Position numbers and translations under genes: made by a program. A model generated the notes under the pieces. It had not been told where the DNA came from and ran no database searches. It saw nothing but the letters and a program-made list of their open reading frames with translations. Positions 52,339 through 61,776 of a stretch of 64,000 bases of DNA are shown here, piece after piece (the first letter of the stretch is position 1; each line of letters begins with the position of its first letter). Source of the DNA: Candidatus Desulfolinea nitratireducens. GTDB taxonomy: Bacteria; Chloroflexota; Anaerolineae; Anaerolineales; Villigracilaceae. The stretch is from the NCBI GenBank assembly GCA_014382535.1, contig JACNJN010000119.1, positions 1 through 64,000 of the forward strand. Direction: 5' to 3'.

Positions 52339-53925
52339 TTAATGAATTCTCTTCTCTAAGCCCTCCCAATATGGTTCACGCAGTTCCTTTTTAAGGATTT
52401 TTCCTGTCCCTCCCTTGGGCAATTCTTCTCGAAATTCAACTGACTTGGGCACTTTGAAGCCAGCCAAATATCCACGTACAAAATCCAGTATTTCTGACTC
52501 CTTTGTTTTCATATCTGGTTTCAACACTACCAGTGCTTTGGGTACCTCTCCCCATTTTTTATCGGGAATACCAATGACCACTGCCTCAAATACTGCCGGA
52601 TGATTGAGGATGATCTTTTCCACTTCAACAGAAGAAATATTTTCTCCACCAGAGATGATAATATCCTTTTTCCGATCCACGATGGTGATATACCCTTCAC
52701 CATCAACCACTGCCATATCGCCAGAATGAAACCAACCCTCTTTGATCACATTGTCTGTAGCAGCCTGGTCCTTTAAATACCCTTTCATCACTGCATTGCT
52801 GCGAAATACGATCTCACCAATATCTTTTTCGTTTGCAATCACATCCTTGCCATTCTCATCAACCACGCGTAAACGAACCCCCACAATGGGTAGCCCGGTT
52901 TTGACTTGTGTATCCAGTCTGGTTTTCTTATCCTTTTTTAAATGCGGTTTTGGCCTTGCAATCACCCCAAAGGGAGATGTTTCCGTAAGCCCATAACCTA
53001 CGATCGCTTTACATCCAAGCTCTGCTTCCAGTTTTTCGATCAATGCTAGCGGTGAAGCCGCGCCACCAATGATCACTTCTTTCAGAGAGCTTAGATCAAA
53101 TTTCTTTAGATCAGGATATTGCAAAAGACCGTTGAATATGGTCGGAACCCCCAGGATTTTTGTAACCCTTTCCTCTTCAATCAAACGCAATAGTTCTCCA
53201 AAATCAACCTTACGCAACATGACATGTTTGCCCCCTACTGCGGTCAGGAATTGAGGAGTGCCCCACCCATTGACGTGGAATAAGGGTACTACATGGAGAA
53301 GGGTATCTTCATCTGATACCTGAAAGCCAATAATTGCATTTAGCGAGTGCAAATATAAGCTCCGGTTTGTTATTTCAACACCTTTTGGGTGACCAGTTGT
53401 CCCGGATGTATAAAAAAGCTCAATGACCGCGTTTTCATCAATAGCAGACAGGTCGATATTGGCGACTGGATCCGCGTTCTCTAATAATCTCTCATAGTCT
53501 TTTGCCCAGTCACGCCTGGTATCTGACTCAAAGATTATATATTTTTCCACTGTTTTGAGATCAGGTTTTATCTGCTCGACCACATTCACGAAATCTTGGT
53601 GGAAGCATAAAATCTGAGCTTCGGCATGATTGACGATATACTCAATCTCAATGGGTGAAAGACGAATATTGATCGGGTTTAAGACACCATTCACTTGCGG
53701 AACTGCAAAATAAGCCTCAAGTAATTGATGGGAGTTATAGGTAAGAAATGAAACAGTTTTCCCCTTTTCCAAACCCAATTTTGTTAATGCGTTTGCAAAA
53801 CGATTAACACGCTGATCATACTCAGCATAGGTGAATCGCTTCTCCCCATCAACAACTCCTGTTTTGGAGCCGTATAAATTAACAGCCCTTTCTCTAAATT
53901 CAAGAGGGGTCAGAGGAACTAACAT
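52339..53925 (-). CDS. AMP-forming acyl-CoA synthetase
   Basis: 528 residues. ATP + acid + CoA to acyl-CoA + AMP + PPi. P-loop-like TSGTTGHPKG at 173-182, GYGLTETSPFG, the adenylate motif GWFHSGDMAVVDGEGYITIVDRKKD-type region (hinge Asp in DRKKDI) and the C-terminal catalytic Lys in PKGGTGKILKKELR. In E. coli a related enzyme, CaiC, activates carnitine and gamma-butyrobetaine. Here it sits among MttB-type demethylases, which suggests activation of a betaine-like acid. Specificity cannot be read from sequence. Confidence 0.9.
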   Translation of the reverse strand: MLVPLTPLEFRERAVNLYGSKTGVVDGEKRFTYAEYDQRVNRFANALTKLGLEKGKTVSFLTYNSHQLLEAYFAVPQVNGVLNPINIRLSPIEIEYIVNHAEAQILCFHQDFVNVVEQIKPDLKTVEKYIIFESDTRRDWAKDYERLLENADPVANIDLSAIDENAVIELFYTSGTTGHPKGVEITNRSLYLHSLNAIIGFQVSDEDTLLHVVPLFHVNGWGTPQFLTAVGGKHVMLRKVDFGELLRLIEEERVTKILGVPTIFNGLLQYPDLKKFDLSSLKEVIIGGAASPLALIEKLEAELGCKAIVGYGLTETSPFGVIARPKPHLKKDKKTRLDTQVKTGLPIVGVRLRVVDENGKDVIANEKDIGEIVFRSNAVMKGYLKDQAATDNVIKEGWFHSGDMAVVDGEGYITIVDRKKDIIISGGENISSVEVEKIILNHPAVFEAVVIGIPDKKWGEVPKALVVLKPDMKTKESEILDFVRGYLAGFKVPKSVEFREELPKGGTGKILKKELREPYWEGLEKRIH

Positions 53926-53971
53926 AGGGTTTATCCTTTTGGGCCAGGAGTTCGATTAGGACTGCCCAAAA

Positions 53972-54745
53972 CTAAAGGGTTGCACCTTGCGCAACAGGGC
54001 AAGCCAATTCGCAATACCGGCAGGGCTTCATGACCATGCTGGGCTCTTCGATTCCCATGATCGAACCATCGAGCATTTCCTCATTGGCATATCGTTCATC
54101 GTTCTCTTCCTTGCAGATCGACCTGTCGAAGGACCCGCTACGGAATACGTTCCTCGGGCATGCGCTGTGACAAGGCTTGTCGCAGCCATTGCAAGGGTCG
54201 AAGTTGCTGGGGCCGGTTGGCTCGAGTTCGGCTTCGATAAAAATGCCTCGTAGGCGGACACGCGTACCAAATTCCGGTGTTACCAGGAGATTGTTTTTAC
54301 CGATCACGCCAATCCCAGCCAGGTGGGCTGAATCCTTGAGGAAAGCCCCACCGTATTCGATCTGGTACGGAAGCGAATATGCCTTGATTCCGAACTCTTC
54401 CTCCATCCATAACCGCAGTTGTCTGGACTGAGTTCTCATCACACCGTTACCGGGGGTAAAACCATTCACCTTCAGGCTCCACCAATCGAGAACGGGCTCG
54501 GATTCCGGATGGGACAAAGCCCACACCAGCACGGATTTATGCTCATCGCGCCATTTCACCCCCTTGAATTCATGATAATCTGAGGTTGATGGATCGTACT
54601 CTTCGTAGAAAGGATTATTGGCATAGATCTCATAGGAAGGGGAAGCCTTAAGATCTTCGATCCTCGCTATTCCTGCCAACGAGGCCCCTAACTCTTTCGC
54701 CTTCTCGACGATTTTCTTTTCAATCAAATTATTTTCAGATGTCAT
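53972..54745 (-). CDS. QueG-like Fe-S protein without the epoxyqueuosine-reductase acid
   Basis: 257 residues. Resembles the core of QueG/reductive-dehalogenase-type proteins: GIGVIGKNNLLV, first cluster CNGCDKPCHSACPRN and second CRYCELACPVAQ. Compared with the real QueG at 9158 it lacks the catalytic Asp (QIEYGGAFLKD in place of YTDTGPILERD) and the C-terminal HEAT repeats. A 4Fe-4S protein of this fold inside a corrinoid methyltransferase array could reactivate oxidised Co(II) corrinoid, a job usually done by RamA-type proteins, none of which is seen here. That role is inference. Confidence 0.7.
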   Translation of the reverse strand: MTSENNLIEKKIVEKAKELGASLAGIARIEDLKASPSYEIYANNPFYEEYDPSTSDYHEFKGVKWRDEHKSVLVWALSHPESEPVLDWWSLKVNGFTPGNGVMRTQSRQLRLWMEEEFGIKAYSLPYQIEYGGAFLKDSAHLAGIGVIGKNNLLVTPEFGTRVRLRGIFIEAELEPTGPSNFDPCNGCDKPCHSACPRNVFRSGSFDRSICKEENDERYANEEMLDGSIMGIEEPSMVMKPCRYCELACPVAQGATL

Positions 54746-54809
54746 AATTAAAACTCCTTTTCATTTTTAGAAGAGTCAATCCAGATTTCTTCTTGGAATT
54801 TATCTATCG

Positions 54810-56858
54810 TTAATTTTGATTCAAGCGGATCAGGGCATCAGCCGCAACCACTCCCTGACCTTCGGCCAGGATCATCAGGGGGTTGATGTCCAGCTCGACA
54901 ATGGAATCTGGATCGCTCTCCACCATATTTGCTACCGCCAAAATGGCATCGACCGCGGCGTTCAGATCAGAGGGGGGAGCGCCTCTGAAACCATTTAATA
55001 GCGGCGCACATTTCAGTTGGGCCAATGCGTGCAATACTTTTTCTCTGGTGGTTGGCAAGAGGAGCGATGCTGTATCTTTCATCAATTCGACCAGAATTCC
55101 ACCGCCACCCACCAACAGATAGGGTCCAAACTGTGCATCACGGGCTACACCGACGATCAATTCTGCTACAACCCCCTCGACCATTTTTTCGATCAGATAG
55201 GATTCTGAGAGATCAGACATCACCTTCACAGCAGCAGACACTTCGTCTGCATCCCGAAGGTTAATCCTGACCCCCCCAACATCCGTCTTATGGGCAACAC
55301 CCAAGGTCTTTGCAACTACCGGATAGCCCAACGCTTCGGCTGCAGCAACCGCTTCTTTGGGATTATGAACCACCTGCGATGGGGGAACTGGAATTCCGGC
55401 CCGGGAAAGTAATGCTTTGGATTCAGCCTCATCCAACACTTTGACGGAAACATCCTGAACTTGATCGCTACTCTTCAGTATGGGTGATGCCACAGGTTGA
55501 CTCCAGGCTGCGCCCACATCAACTGCTGCCTGAATTCCCGCCAGCCCGTCATCAATGCCTGCAAGCGCTACAACGCCATCCTTCATCAAACGAGCCGCAA
55601 CTGGTTCGGATATCGTATCTGAAAAGGTTGACAGAATAGCGGCCTTAGTTCCGGTTTCTTTCGCGGCCCGAACAAAACCCCTCTCCGCCCCACCCCAGGT
55701 CGATTGATCACAGCGGTCAGATCTCGGGTAATCCAATACGCACACTGCCAGATCGAATTCTTGTGAAAGCAGCGCCGAAAAGTTTTTGGCATTCTGTTCC
55801 TCGTCATTCCAGTCGAACATCTGGAAATCAAAGGGATTGGCAGCCACGATCCGCTCGTGAACGGTCTCGCGCAGATGTTTTGTAACCTTTTCTGATAATG
55901 GGGGCATGCTCAAACCTGGACCCATCCCGTCAGCGAGAAGGGTAAGATCTCCACCTGAGGTGCTCCCGGCAGCGATCCTGCCGCCTTTCAATGGGCCCAG
56001 AACGTGTAATACCTTCAGCGCTTCAATCAGTGCTTCCAGGGAATTCACGCGAGCCACACCGACCCGCTCGAAAAGAGCATTTACCAGATCGTCGGAACCG
56101 GCGAGTGAGGCCGTATGCGATACGACCATCTTCTGGGCAACCTCGGAACGACCAACCTTCATCGCCACGATGGGTTTGCCCAACTCCCGGGCCACGTTGA
56201 CTGCCTCCTGGAAGGCCTTCGGATCAGGCAAAGTTTCCAAAAAGAGGCCTATCGCCGTGACCCCATCCTGTTGGGCGAAGGTATGAATCGCATCATGGAG
56301 ATCAAATTTCAGCTTATTCCCCAAAGAAACCATATAGGCGACCGGAAGACCACGCCTTTGCATGGTGAGGTTGAAACCCACATTCGATGACATGGTGATG
56401 ATCGCCACGCCTTCTTCAACCCGTTGACCACCCTGCTGGTCGGGCCAGAGCATGGCACCATTTAAATAGTTGAGCAGTCCATAGCAATTAGGTCCAATGA
56501 TGGGCATATCCCCGGAAGCATCCAGAAGCTGCCTTTGAAGTTCAGCGCCCTCCTCGCCAGCCTCAACAAATCCAGTCGCATAGCAGATTGCGCCACCAGC
56601 ATCTCGGGCAGCGAGTTCCCTGACGATATCGATGGTGAGATTTCGATTGACACCCAGATAGGCGGCATCGGGGCTCCCGGGAAGATCGGCAACAGAACGG
56701 TAAACCTTTCGCCCCAGAATCTCCGTTTTCTTTGGATGGACCGGCCAGATCTCTCCTTCATACCCCATCAGATCGCTCTGGCGAATTACTTCTGCCGCAT
56801 TCGCCCCGCCAAACGCGGCAATGGAATGTGGTTTCAAAAATCGCTCAAAAGTGCTCAT
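54810..56858 (-). CDS. ADP-forming acyl-CoA synthetase (Acd/NDP-forming family)
   Basis: 682 residues in the order CoA-binding Rossmann domain (GGANAAEVIRQ...), succinyl-CoA-synthetase-like domains with phospho-His248 (VSHTASLAGSDD), and ATP-grasp domain (from about 470: GIPVPPSQVVHNPKEAV, GGGGILVELMKD, ELDINPLMI). It interconverts acyl-CoA + ADP + Pi with acid + ATP, so it can harvest ATP at the end of a degradation pathway or activate the substrate. Fused alpha-beta form. 19 bp after the CoA-transferase gene. Confidence 0.88.
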   Translation of the reverse strand: MSTFERFLKPHSIAAFGGANAAEVIRQSDLMGYEGEIWPVHPKKTEILGRKVYRSVADLPGSPDAAYLGVNRNLTIDIVRELAARDAGGAICYATGFVEAGEEGAELQRQLLDASGDMPIIGPNCYGLLNYLNGAMLWPDQQGGQRVEEGVAIITMSSNVGFNLTMQRRGLPVAYMVSLGNKLKFDLHDAIHTFAQQDGVTAIGLFLETLPDPKAFQEAVNVARELGKPIVAMKVGRSEVAQKMVVSHTASLAGSDDLVNALFERVGVARVNSLEALIEALKVLHVLGPLKGGRIAAGSTSGGDLTLLADGMGPGLSMPPLSEKVTKHLRETVHERIVAANPFDFQMFDWNDEEQNAKNFSALLSQEFDLAVCVLDYPRSDRCDQSTWGGAERGFVRAAKETGTKAAILSTFSDTISEPVAARLMKDGVVALAGIDDGLAGIQAAVDVGAAWSQPVASPILKSSDQVQDVSVKVLDEAESKALLSRAGIPVPPSQVVHNPKEAVAAAEALGYPVVAKTLGVAHKTDVGGVRINLRDADEVSAAVKVMSDLSESYLIEKMVEGVVAELIVGVARDAQFGPYLLVGGGGILVELMKDTASLLLPTTREKVLHALAQLKCAPLLNGFRGAPPSDLNAAVDAILAVANMVESDPDSIVELDINPLMILAEGQGVVAADALIRLNQN

Positions 56859-56877
56859 TCTTTTTCCTTTTTATCAT

Positions 56878-58086
56878 CTATGCAATAACCTTTTTCTCTC
56901 GCAAGGTCTCTACTTCTTTTTTTTCATATCCCAGCTCCGCAAGAATGGCATCTGTATGCTCACCAAGCAATGGAGGTGGAATTTCTTGTGATGCACGGGT
57001 CCCATCTATGCTTACCGGAGAATCGATCAGGCGCAACTCTGGAATCAAAGGATGCGGAAAGGCTTTCAGCAATCCCAGGGCCTGGAGTTGTTCCTCCTGG
57101 ACGAGATCGGCCACTGAATGGATGCGACTGCAGGGAATAGATCGGGCCCGTAGAGCCTCCTCCCATTTTACAGCCGTGCGTGTTTGGAAACGATCGATGA
57201 TCAGCCTGCGCAACTCAGCCCTGTTTTTTACGCGCATTGGGTTGGTCGCGAAACGCTCATCTGCTGCAAGCTCAGGGATTTCCAACTCTTCTACAAATCT
57301 TTGAAAAAGATTGTCATTTCCGGCACAAACCAACAGCCCTTCATCTGAGGCCGGGTAGACCTCATAGGGAGCAAGCCAGGGTGTGCCCGTTCCACAGCGG
57401 ACGGGGGTTTCCCCGGTCGCCAAATTACTCGTGATGTGATAATTCATCCACCAGGAGGCTGTTTCAAAGAGGCTGGTTTCCACGAGGCAACCCTGCCCGG
57501 AAATTTGTCTTCTTATCACAGCAGACAGAATTCCCATAACTGCCCACATCCCGGAACCGAGATCATTTACAGCAATGGGAAGTCGCACCGGAGGTTGATC
57601 AGGTTCGCCTGTCATATCCATTATCCCAGTAGAAGCCTGGAGGATCGGATCATATCCCGGGCTATTCCGCAGTGGACCTGTATTTCCATACGCGGAGATT
57701 GAGCAGTAAATTAAGCCAGGGTTTTTTTCTTTAAGCCCTTCATAACCAAGACCACGTTTTTCCAGTGAACCGGGTCTAAAGCTTTCCACCAGAATATCTG
57801 CCTGCAAAGCCAGCTTTTGGACGATTTTTACCCCCTCAGGCGCATTGATATCAATCGCCATACTGCGCTTATTTCGGTTGGCGCTTAAAAAGGTGGTGCT
57901 TTCACCGTGCCAGGTAGGAGGTGACCAACTGCGCGTATCATCTCCATACCCGGGACGCTCAACCTTGATGACATCTGCCCCCATATCACCAAGGATCATT
58001 GTGCAATATGGTCCTGCGAGATTCCGTGTCAGGTCTAAAACACGGAGACCTCGCAGGGATGCTCCCATTCCTGCGTCAAAAGTCAT
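56878..58086 (-). CDS. Family III (CaiB/BaiF) CoA-transferase
   Basis: 402 residues. Moves CoA between carboxylic acids. GLRVLDLTRNLAGPYCTMIL at the N-terminus, ESFRPGSLEKRGLGY, and catalytic Asp146 in SPGYDPILQ. The family includes CaiB, which swaps CoA between carnitine and gamma-butyrobetaine/crotonobetaine. It lies 17 bp after an MttB-family gene, so its substrate is probably a betaine acid or its demethylated product (inference). Confidence 0.9.
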   Translation of the reverse strand: MTFDAGMGASLRGLRVLDLTRNLAGPYCTMILGDMGADVIKVERPGYGDDTRSWSPPTWHGESTTFLSANRNKRSMAIDINAPEGVKIVQKLALQADILVESFRPGSLEKRGLGYEGLKEKNPGLIYCSISAYGNTGPLRNSPGYDPILQASTGIMDMTGEPDQPPVRLPIAVNDLGSGMWAVMGILSAVIRRQISGQGCLVETSLFETASWWMNYHITSNLATGETPVRCGTGTPWLAPYEVYPASDEGLLVCAGNDNLFQRFVEELEIPELAADERFATNPMRVKNRAELRRLIIDRFQTRTAVKWEEALRARSIPCSRIHSVADLVQEEQLQALGLLKAFPHPLIPELRLIDSPVSIDGTRASQEIPPPLLGEHTDAILAELGYEKKEVETLREKKVIA

Positions 58087-58103
58087 AGTTCTATTCCGCT
58101 CTT

Positions 58104-59612
58104 TTATTTATGCCCGCTGATCTCTCTTTTTATAGAATCATCTTTGTCAGCCCTGTCCACAATCTGTCTCAGTTCTTGTTTTACGCTCTCAGACATCGGC
58201 TCTGGTTTATGGTTTTCAAGGATCCAGGTGATGGCTTCGCGGGCAACATCTTTGGGATCGCGCCATTTTCGCCCTTCGGGTTTTCCATCATCATAAAGGA
58301 TCGATTCTTTCGGCCAGGTGGTGCGGTAAAATTTGCCAGTTTCCCGGTGGCTGATATAGCCGCCTTTATGCCCCATTTCTTTGATCATATCAAAGGCAAG
58401 TGTCTTGGGATTAACATCAACCCCATCTGTGATTTCGTCAATTACGCGCAGCATTTCGCGATCAAATAATATGCGGGGGTGATCCAGCAGGCTGACGGCC
58501 TCATACATTCCGCTCGGGCCGAAGGACATATCAGCACCAGCCATCACGCCCAAAAGGTGGGAATATAGATTCTCATATCCGGCTTGCCAGTTTCCGAGTT
58601 CATACTGGCTGCCGCCAAAGGAATGACAGGCAAGGATCGGGATGCCATTGGAATGTGCCATCTGTACCCCGGATACATTGGTCATTTGGGCAACTGCCGA
58701 TCCCATGAAGTAAGCACCCGTGCGAGGATCAACGATCCCGGGATTGACGGATATATAGTTCCCGACACCCGGATTGATGATCTGGGTTAGCATGATCCCA
58801 CTCAGGGTTTCAGCCATCGCAATTGTGAGTGCTCCGGCAGGGTATGGCGGGGCTGTGAGGCCCAGGGTTGGCATCGACATAAACCCGACCGGGATACCGT
58901 ACTCGGCAAAGATCATTGCCGCTTCGATACCGCCTCTATCCTGCGCCAGGGGCTGGATGCAACAAAGCAACTGCGAAAGCACTGGCCGTTCTCTTAGTTT
59001 CTCCTCGCTTCCGGATACAGCAATAGCCATTTCAACCGCATAGCGTGCCGAAACCTCATCCATCACTGATTCGGATTCAACATGTTTTTCTGAGTTGGTA
59101 AAGCAGGCTTCCAAACCGTGTAAGGGAGAAGTTTCACCTTTATCGCTTGCACTGGCCGAGGGCCACATCAACGAGATGATCGGCAAATAATCAGCAATAC
59201 GGGCATGGTTGGCGATATCCTCTTTTACGGATAAACGGCGTTCACCAGTACTAAAATCGACAACCCTGGGGGATTCACCACTGCAGTAGAAATATGTTCC
59301 CTTGCCATCTCCAACGTGAACATCAAGATCAGGGCGTGCACCCGCCATTGTGTAATTACGCGGTGAGGTTGCGAGATATTTATCGAGCAAATCGGCAGCA
59401 ATTTTGACAGTTTGTTTTTCAAAATCTACATTTGCGCCCACCTCGGCAAAGATCTTGAGCGCTTTATCGGATGGAAAAACCACGCCAATTTCTTCCAGTA
59501 CGGTGCGGGTATTTTGGTTGATCTGGCTAATTTCCTGATCGTCGAGAATACTAATCTTTAGTTTGGATTTTATCGGTTTGATACTTGCTTTTCTTTCTTC
59601 AAGTTTGATCAT
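58104..59612 (-). CDS. MttB-family (non-pyrrolysine) methyltransferase, copy 1
   Basis: 502 residues from the ATG at 59612, chosen for AAGAGGAAT upstream and the 55-bp spacing from the corrinoid gene. TIM-barrel COG5598 protein with PRNYTMAGARPDLDVHVGDG, FYCSGESPRVVDF, SVNPGIVDPRTGAY and SFGGSQYELGNWQAGYEN. No amber codon interrupts the frame. It would methylate the corrinoid protein encoded next to it from a quaternary amine. It differs strongly from copy 2 at 49888, so the two may act on different substrates or successive methyl groups. Confidence 0.88.
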   Translation of the reverse strand: MIKLEERKASIKPIKSKLKISILDDQEISQINQNTRTVLEEIGVVFPSDKALKIFAEVGANVDFEKQTVKIAADLLDKYLATSPRNYTMAGARPDLDVHVGDGKGTYFYCSGESPRVVDFSTGERRLSVKEDIANHARIADYLPIISLMWPSASASDKGETSPLHGLEACFTNSEKHVESESVMDEVSARYAVEMAIAVSGSEEKLRERPVLSQLLCCIQPLAQDRGGIEAAMIFAEYGIPVGFMSMPTLGLTAPPYPAGALTIAMAETLSGIMLTQIINPGVGNYISVNPGIVDPRTGAYFMGSAVAQMTNVSGVQMAHSNGIPILACHSFGGSQYELGNWQAGYENLYSHLLGVMAGADMSFGPSGMYEAVSLLDHPRILFDREMLRVIDEITDGVDVNPKTLAFDMIKEMGHKGGYISHRETGKFYRTTWPKESILYDDGKPEGRKWRDPKDVAREAITWILENHKPEPMSESVKQELRQIVDRADKDDSIKREISGHK

Positions 59613-59667
59613 TTCAGATATTCCTCTTGTGAACAAATTTATCCAGATTACTTAATCGATAATTGAA

Positions 59668-60318
59668 TTATGCTGGGGCGTCTGCAAGCCTATAGGCAAT
59701 GTCAACAGCTGAAATCGCATCTTCAGCATAGCCATCCGCACCGATCTGGTCTGCATAGCTCTGGGTGACAGGCGCTCCCCCAACCATAACCTTGACCTGA
59801 TTCTTAAGGCCAGCTTCGTCCAAAGCCTCGATGATCTTTTTCTGTTGCAACATGGTTGTGGTCAATAATGCTGAAGCTCCCACGATTGTGGCATTATTTT
59901 CCTTGACTGCCTCGATAAATTCTGCAGCGGTTTTGTCAACACCAATATCAGTTACCTGGAAACCATTTGCCGAAAGCATAGTTCCGACAAGGGTTTTTCC
60001 GATCTCATGAAGATCACCCTCTACCGTGCCGATGACAACCCGGCCAACAACTTCGCGCTCTTGACCCCCAGCGAGAGCAGGTTCAAGGATATCCATGGCA
60101 ACCTTCATCGTATCAGCACTGATGATCAACTCTGGAAGGTAGTATTCACCGCTGGCAAAGAGTTCCCCGACCTGCTGGATGCCTTTGGTCAGGCCATTGG
60201 TGATGCATGCCAGCGGATCGAGCCCTTGATCCAGGGCTTGCCTCGCCAATGCTTCAGCATCATCCGCTTCCCCATCAATGACAGCCTGCGCTAATTTCTT
60301 GTACATTTCTTCTGACAT
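59668..60318 (-). CDS. Corrinoid methyltransferase protein (MttC/MtbC type)
   Basis: 216 residues. N-terminal helical cap (1-85) and Rossmann B12-binding domain (92-214). The lower cobalt ligand is His104 in the DxHxxG motif (GDLHEIG), with GASALLTTTM and GGAPVTQSYADQIGADGY completing the site. It carries the methyl group between the MttB-type enzyme and the pterin methyltransferase. Strong homology to the dimethylamine/trimethylamine corrinoid protein family. Confidence 0.93.
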   Translation of the reverse strand: MSEEMYKKLAQAVIDGEADDAEALARQALDQGLDPLACITNGLTKGIQQVGELFASGEYYLPELIISADTMKVAMDILEPALAGGQEREVVGRVVIGTVEGDLHEIGKTLVGTMLSANGFQVTDIGVDKTAAEFIEAVKENNATIVGASALLTTTMLQQKKIIEALDEAGLKNQVKVMVGGAPVTQSYADQIGADGYAEDAISAVDIAYRLADAPA

Positions 60319-60376
60319 TATAAATTCTCCTTTTTAAAAATTGTGTTTTTATATAATATGGCGATCTAATCTGGCA

Positions 60377-61675
60377 TTACCATTGGTGCTTACGCAAAAT
60401 TTCAATAATGATATCCACTCCTTTACTGGCTTGTTCCCTGGTGATGGTCAAAGGCGGAGCAAAACGAATTGAACTTGCACCGCATTTGGTCAATACGATA
60501 CCATTTGAACTCATTTCTTTAACCAACGATTTAATAATCTCCCCAGCCGGACTGCCATCAGCATTGATCAGTTCCACGGCAATCATCAAACCTTTACCGC
60601 GAATATCACCAATCATTGGTAATTCTTTCTGAGCTTTATGAAAACGCTGCTGGATATAATTTCCCACTTCCACGGCGTTGGGCATTAAATTCTCTTTTTG
60701 GATAATCTTCAATGTGGCCGACCCAGCCCGGCAGGCAACAGGGTTACCACCAAAGGTCGTGCCCTGAGCCGCTGGGGGCCAGGCATCCATCAGTTCCGCT
60801 TTTGCTAATACCGCGCCTAGCGGCAAGCCGCCTCCCAATGCTTTTGCCATGCAGACCATATCCGGTTCCACATCCCAATGTTCTACAGCGAACATCTTTC
60901 CAGTGCGCCCCAACCCGGACTGGACCTCATCGGCGATCAGCAAGATGCCATGACGATCACAAATTTCTCTTAATCCCTGAAGAAAACCATCCGGCGGGAT
61001 AATGTAGCCGCCTTCGCCCGCGATAGGCTCAATGATGATCGCGGCAAGATCCTCAGGGGGCACAACTGTCTCGAGGGTTTTTTCTATCAAATTCAGGCAG
61101 GCCAGACCGCATTTATCAGCTGACTCATGTTTCAATGGGCAGCGGTAGCAATATGGGTATGGTGTGTGGGAGACCCCTGAAAACAAGCCGGTGAGATTAC
61201 GGCGATAAAGAGTATTGCTGGCAGTTAATGCTGCAGCACCCATGGTACGACCATGGAAACTATCCGTAAAGGCCAGGATCATGGGGCGTTTGGTGATAAA
61301 GCGAGCGAGTTTAATGGCCGTTTCCACGGCCTCAGATCCGGAATTTACAAAGATCCCTTTCCCGTTTTTAAGATCGCCTGGAGCGATAGCTTTAAGCGCT
61401 TCCATCAATACTACATAAGGTTCCATATAACCGATATGACAGGCGCCGTGAAGCAGGGTGCGTGCTTGTTCAGTAATGGCTTCGACCACTTCCGGATGAC
61501 AATGGCCTACATTCATCGTGGCGATCCCCGCAACGAAGTCCAGATATTTACGTCCTTCAAAATCGTAAAGATAGACCCCCTCACCCCGCTCAAAGGCAAT
61601 ATCTGTGTACCGATAGATTGTCGAGGCTACGGCAGCATGGTCACGCTCTATGATGCCTGCTGATTTCTTTTCCAT
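60377..61675 (-). CDS. Class III aminotransferase (4-aminobutyrate type)
   Basis: 432 residues from the ATG at 61675 (GAGGAGGAG upstream). PLP enzyme with NSGSEAVETAIKLAR, the IADEVQSGLGRTGK block and Schiff-base Lys278 (CMAKALGGGLPLGA). A Cys-rich insert at about 174-193 (YPYCYRCP ... CGLACL) holds four Cys that could bind a metal. Candidate substrates are 4-aminobutyrate, beta-alanine, ornithine or similar. In this array it could deaminate the amino acid left after removal of N-methyl groups. The aldehyde formed could go to the oxidoreductase encoded before it. Confidence 0.88.
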   Translation of the reverse strand: MEKKSAGIIERDHAAVASTIYRYTDIAFERGEGVYLYDFEGRKYLDFVAGIATMNVGHCHPEVVEAITEQARTLLHGACHIGYMEPYVVLMEALKAIAPGDLKNGKGIFVNSGSEAVETAIKLARFITKRPMILAFTDSFHGRTMGAAALTASNTLYRRNLTGLFSGVSHTPYPYCYRCPLKHESADKCGLACLNLIEKTLETVVPPEDLAAIIIEPIAGEGGYIIPPDGFLQGLREICDRHGILLIADEVQSGLGRTGKMFAVEHWDVEPDMVCMAKALGGGLPLGAVLAKAELMDAWPPAAQGTTFGGNPVACRAGSATLKIIQKENLMPNAVEVGNYIQQRFHKAQKELPMIGDIRGKGLMIAVELINADGSPAGEIIKSLVKEMSSNGIVLTKCGASSIRFAPPLTITREQASKGVDIIIEILRKHQW

Positions 61676-61720
61676 CAATTGCTCCTCCTCCTCACTTTGA
61701 CTAAAACCTATTCATGGATT

Positions 61721-61770
61721 GCCGGAGTTGCGACTTTAGTCGCTTTCTAAGGGTTAAAGCCCTTACTACC
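61721..61770. repeat. GCGACTTTAGTCGC / AAGGGTTAAAGCCCTT double-hairpin repeat
   Basis: Hairpin 61730-61743 (GCGAC-TTTA-GTCGC) and hairpin 61749-61764 (AAGGG-TTAAAG-CCCTT) in the gap between the oxidoreductase and aminotransferase genes. The sequence style is that of small interspersed repeats. Confidence 0.65.
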
Positions 61771-61776
61771 AAGATA

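Noticed and set aside
49888-59612. Pyrrolysine-containing trimethylamine methyltransferases
   Set aside because: Both MttB-family frames run without an in-frame amber codon, and no pyl genes are seen.
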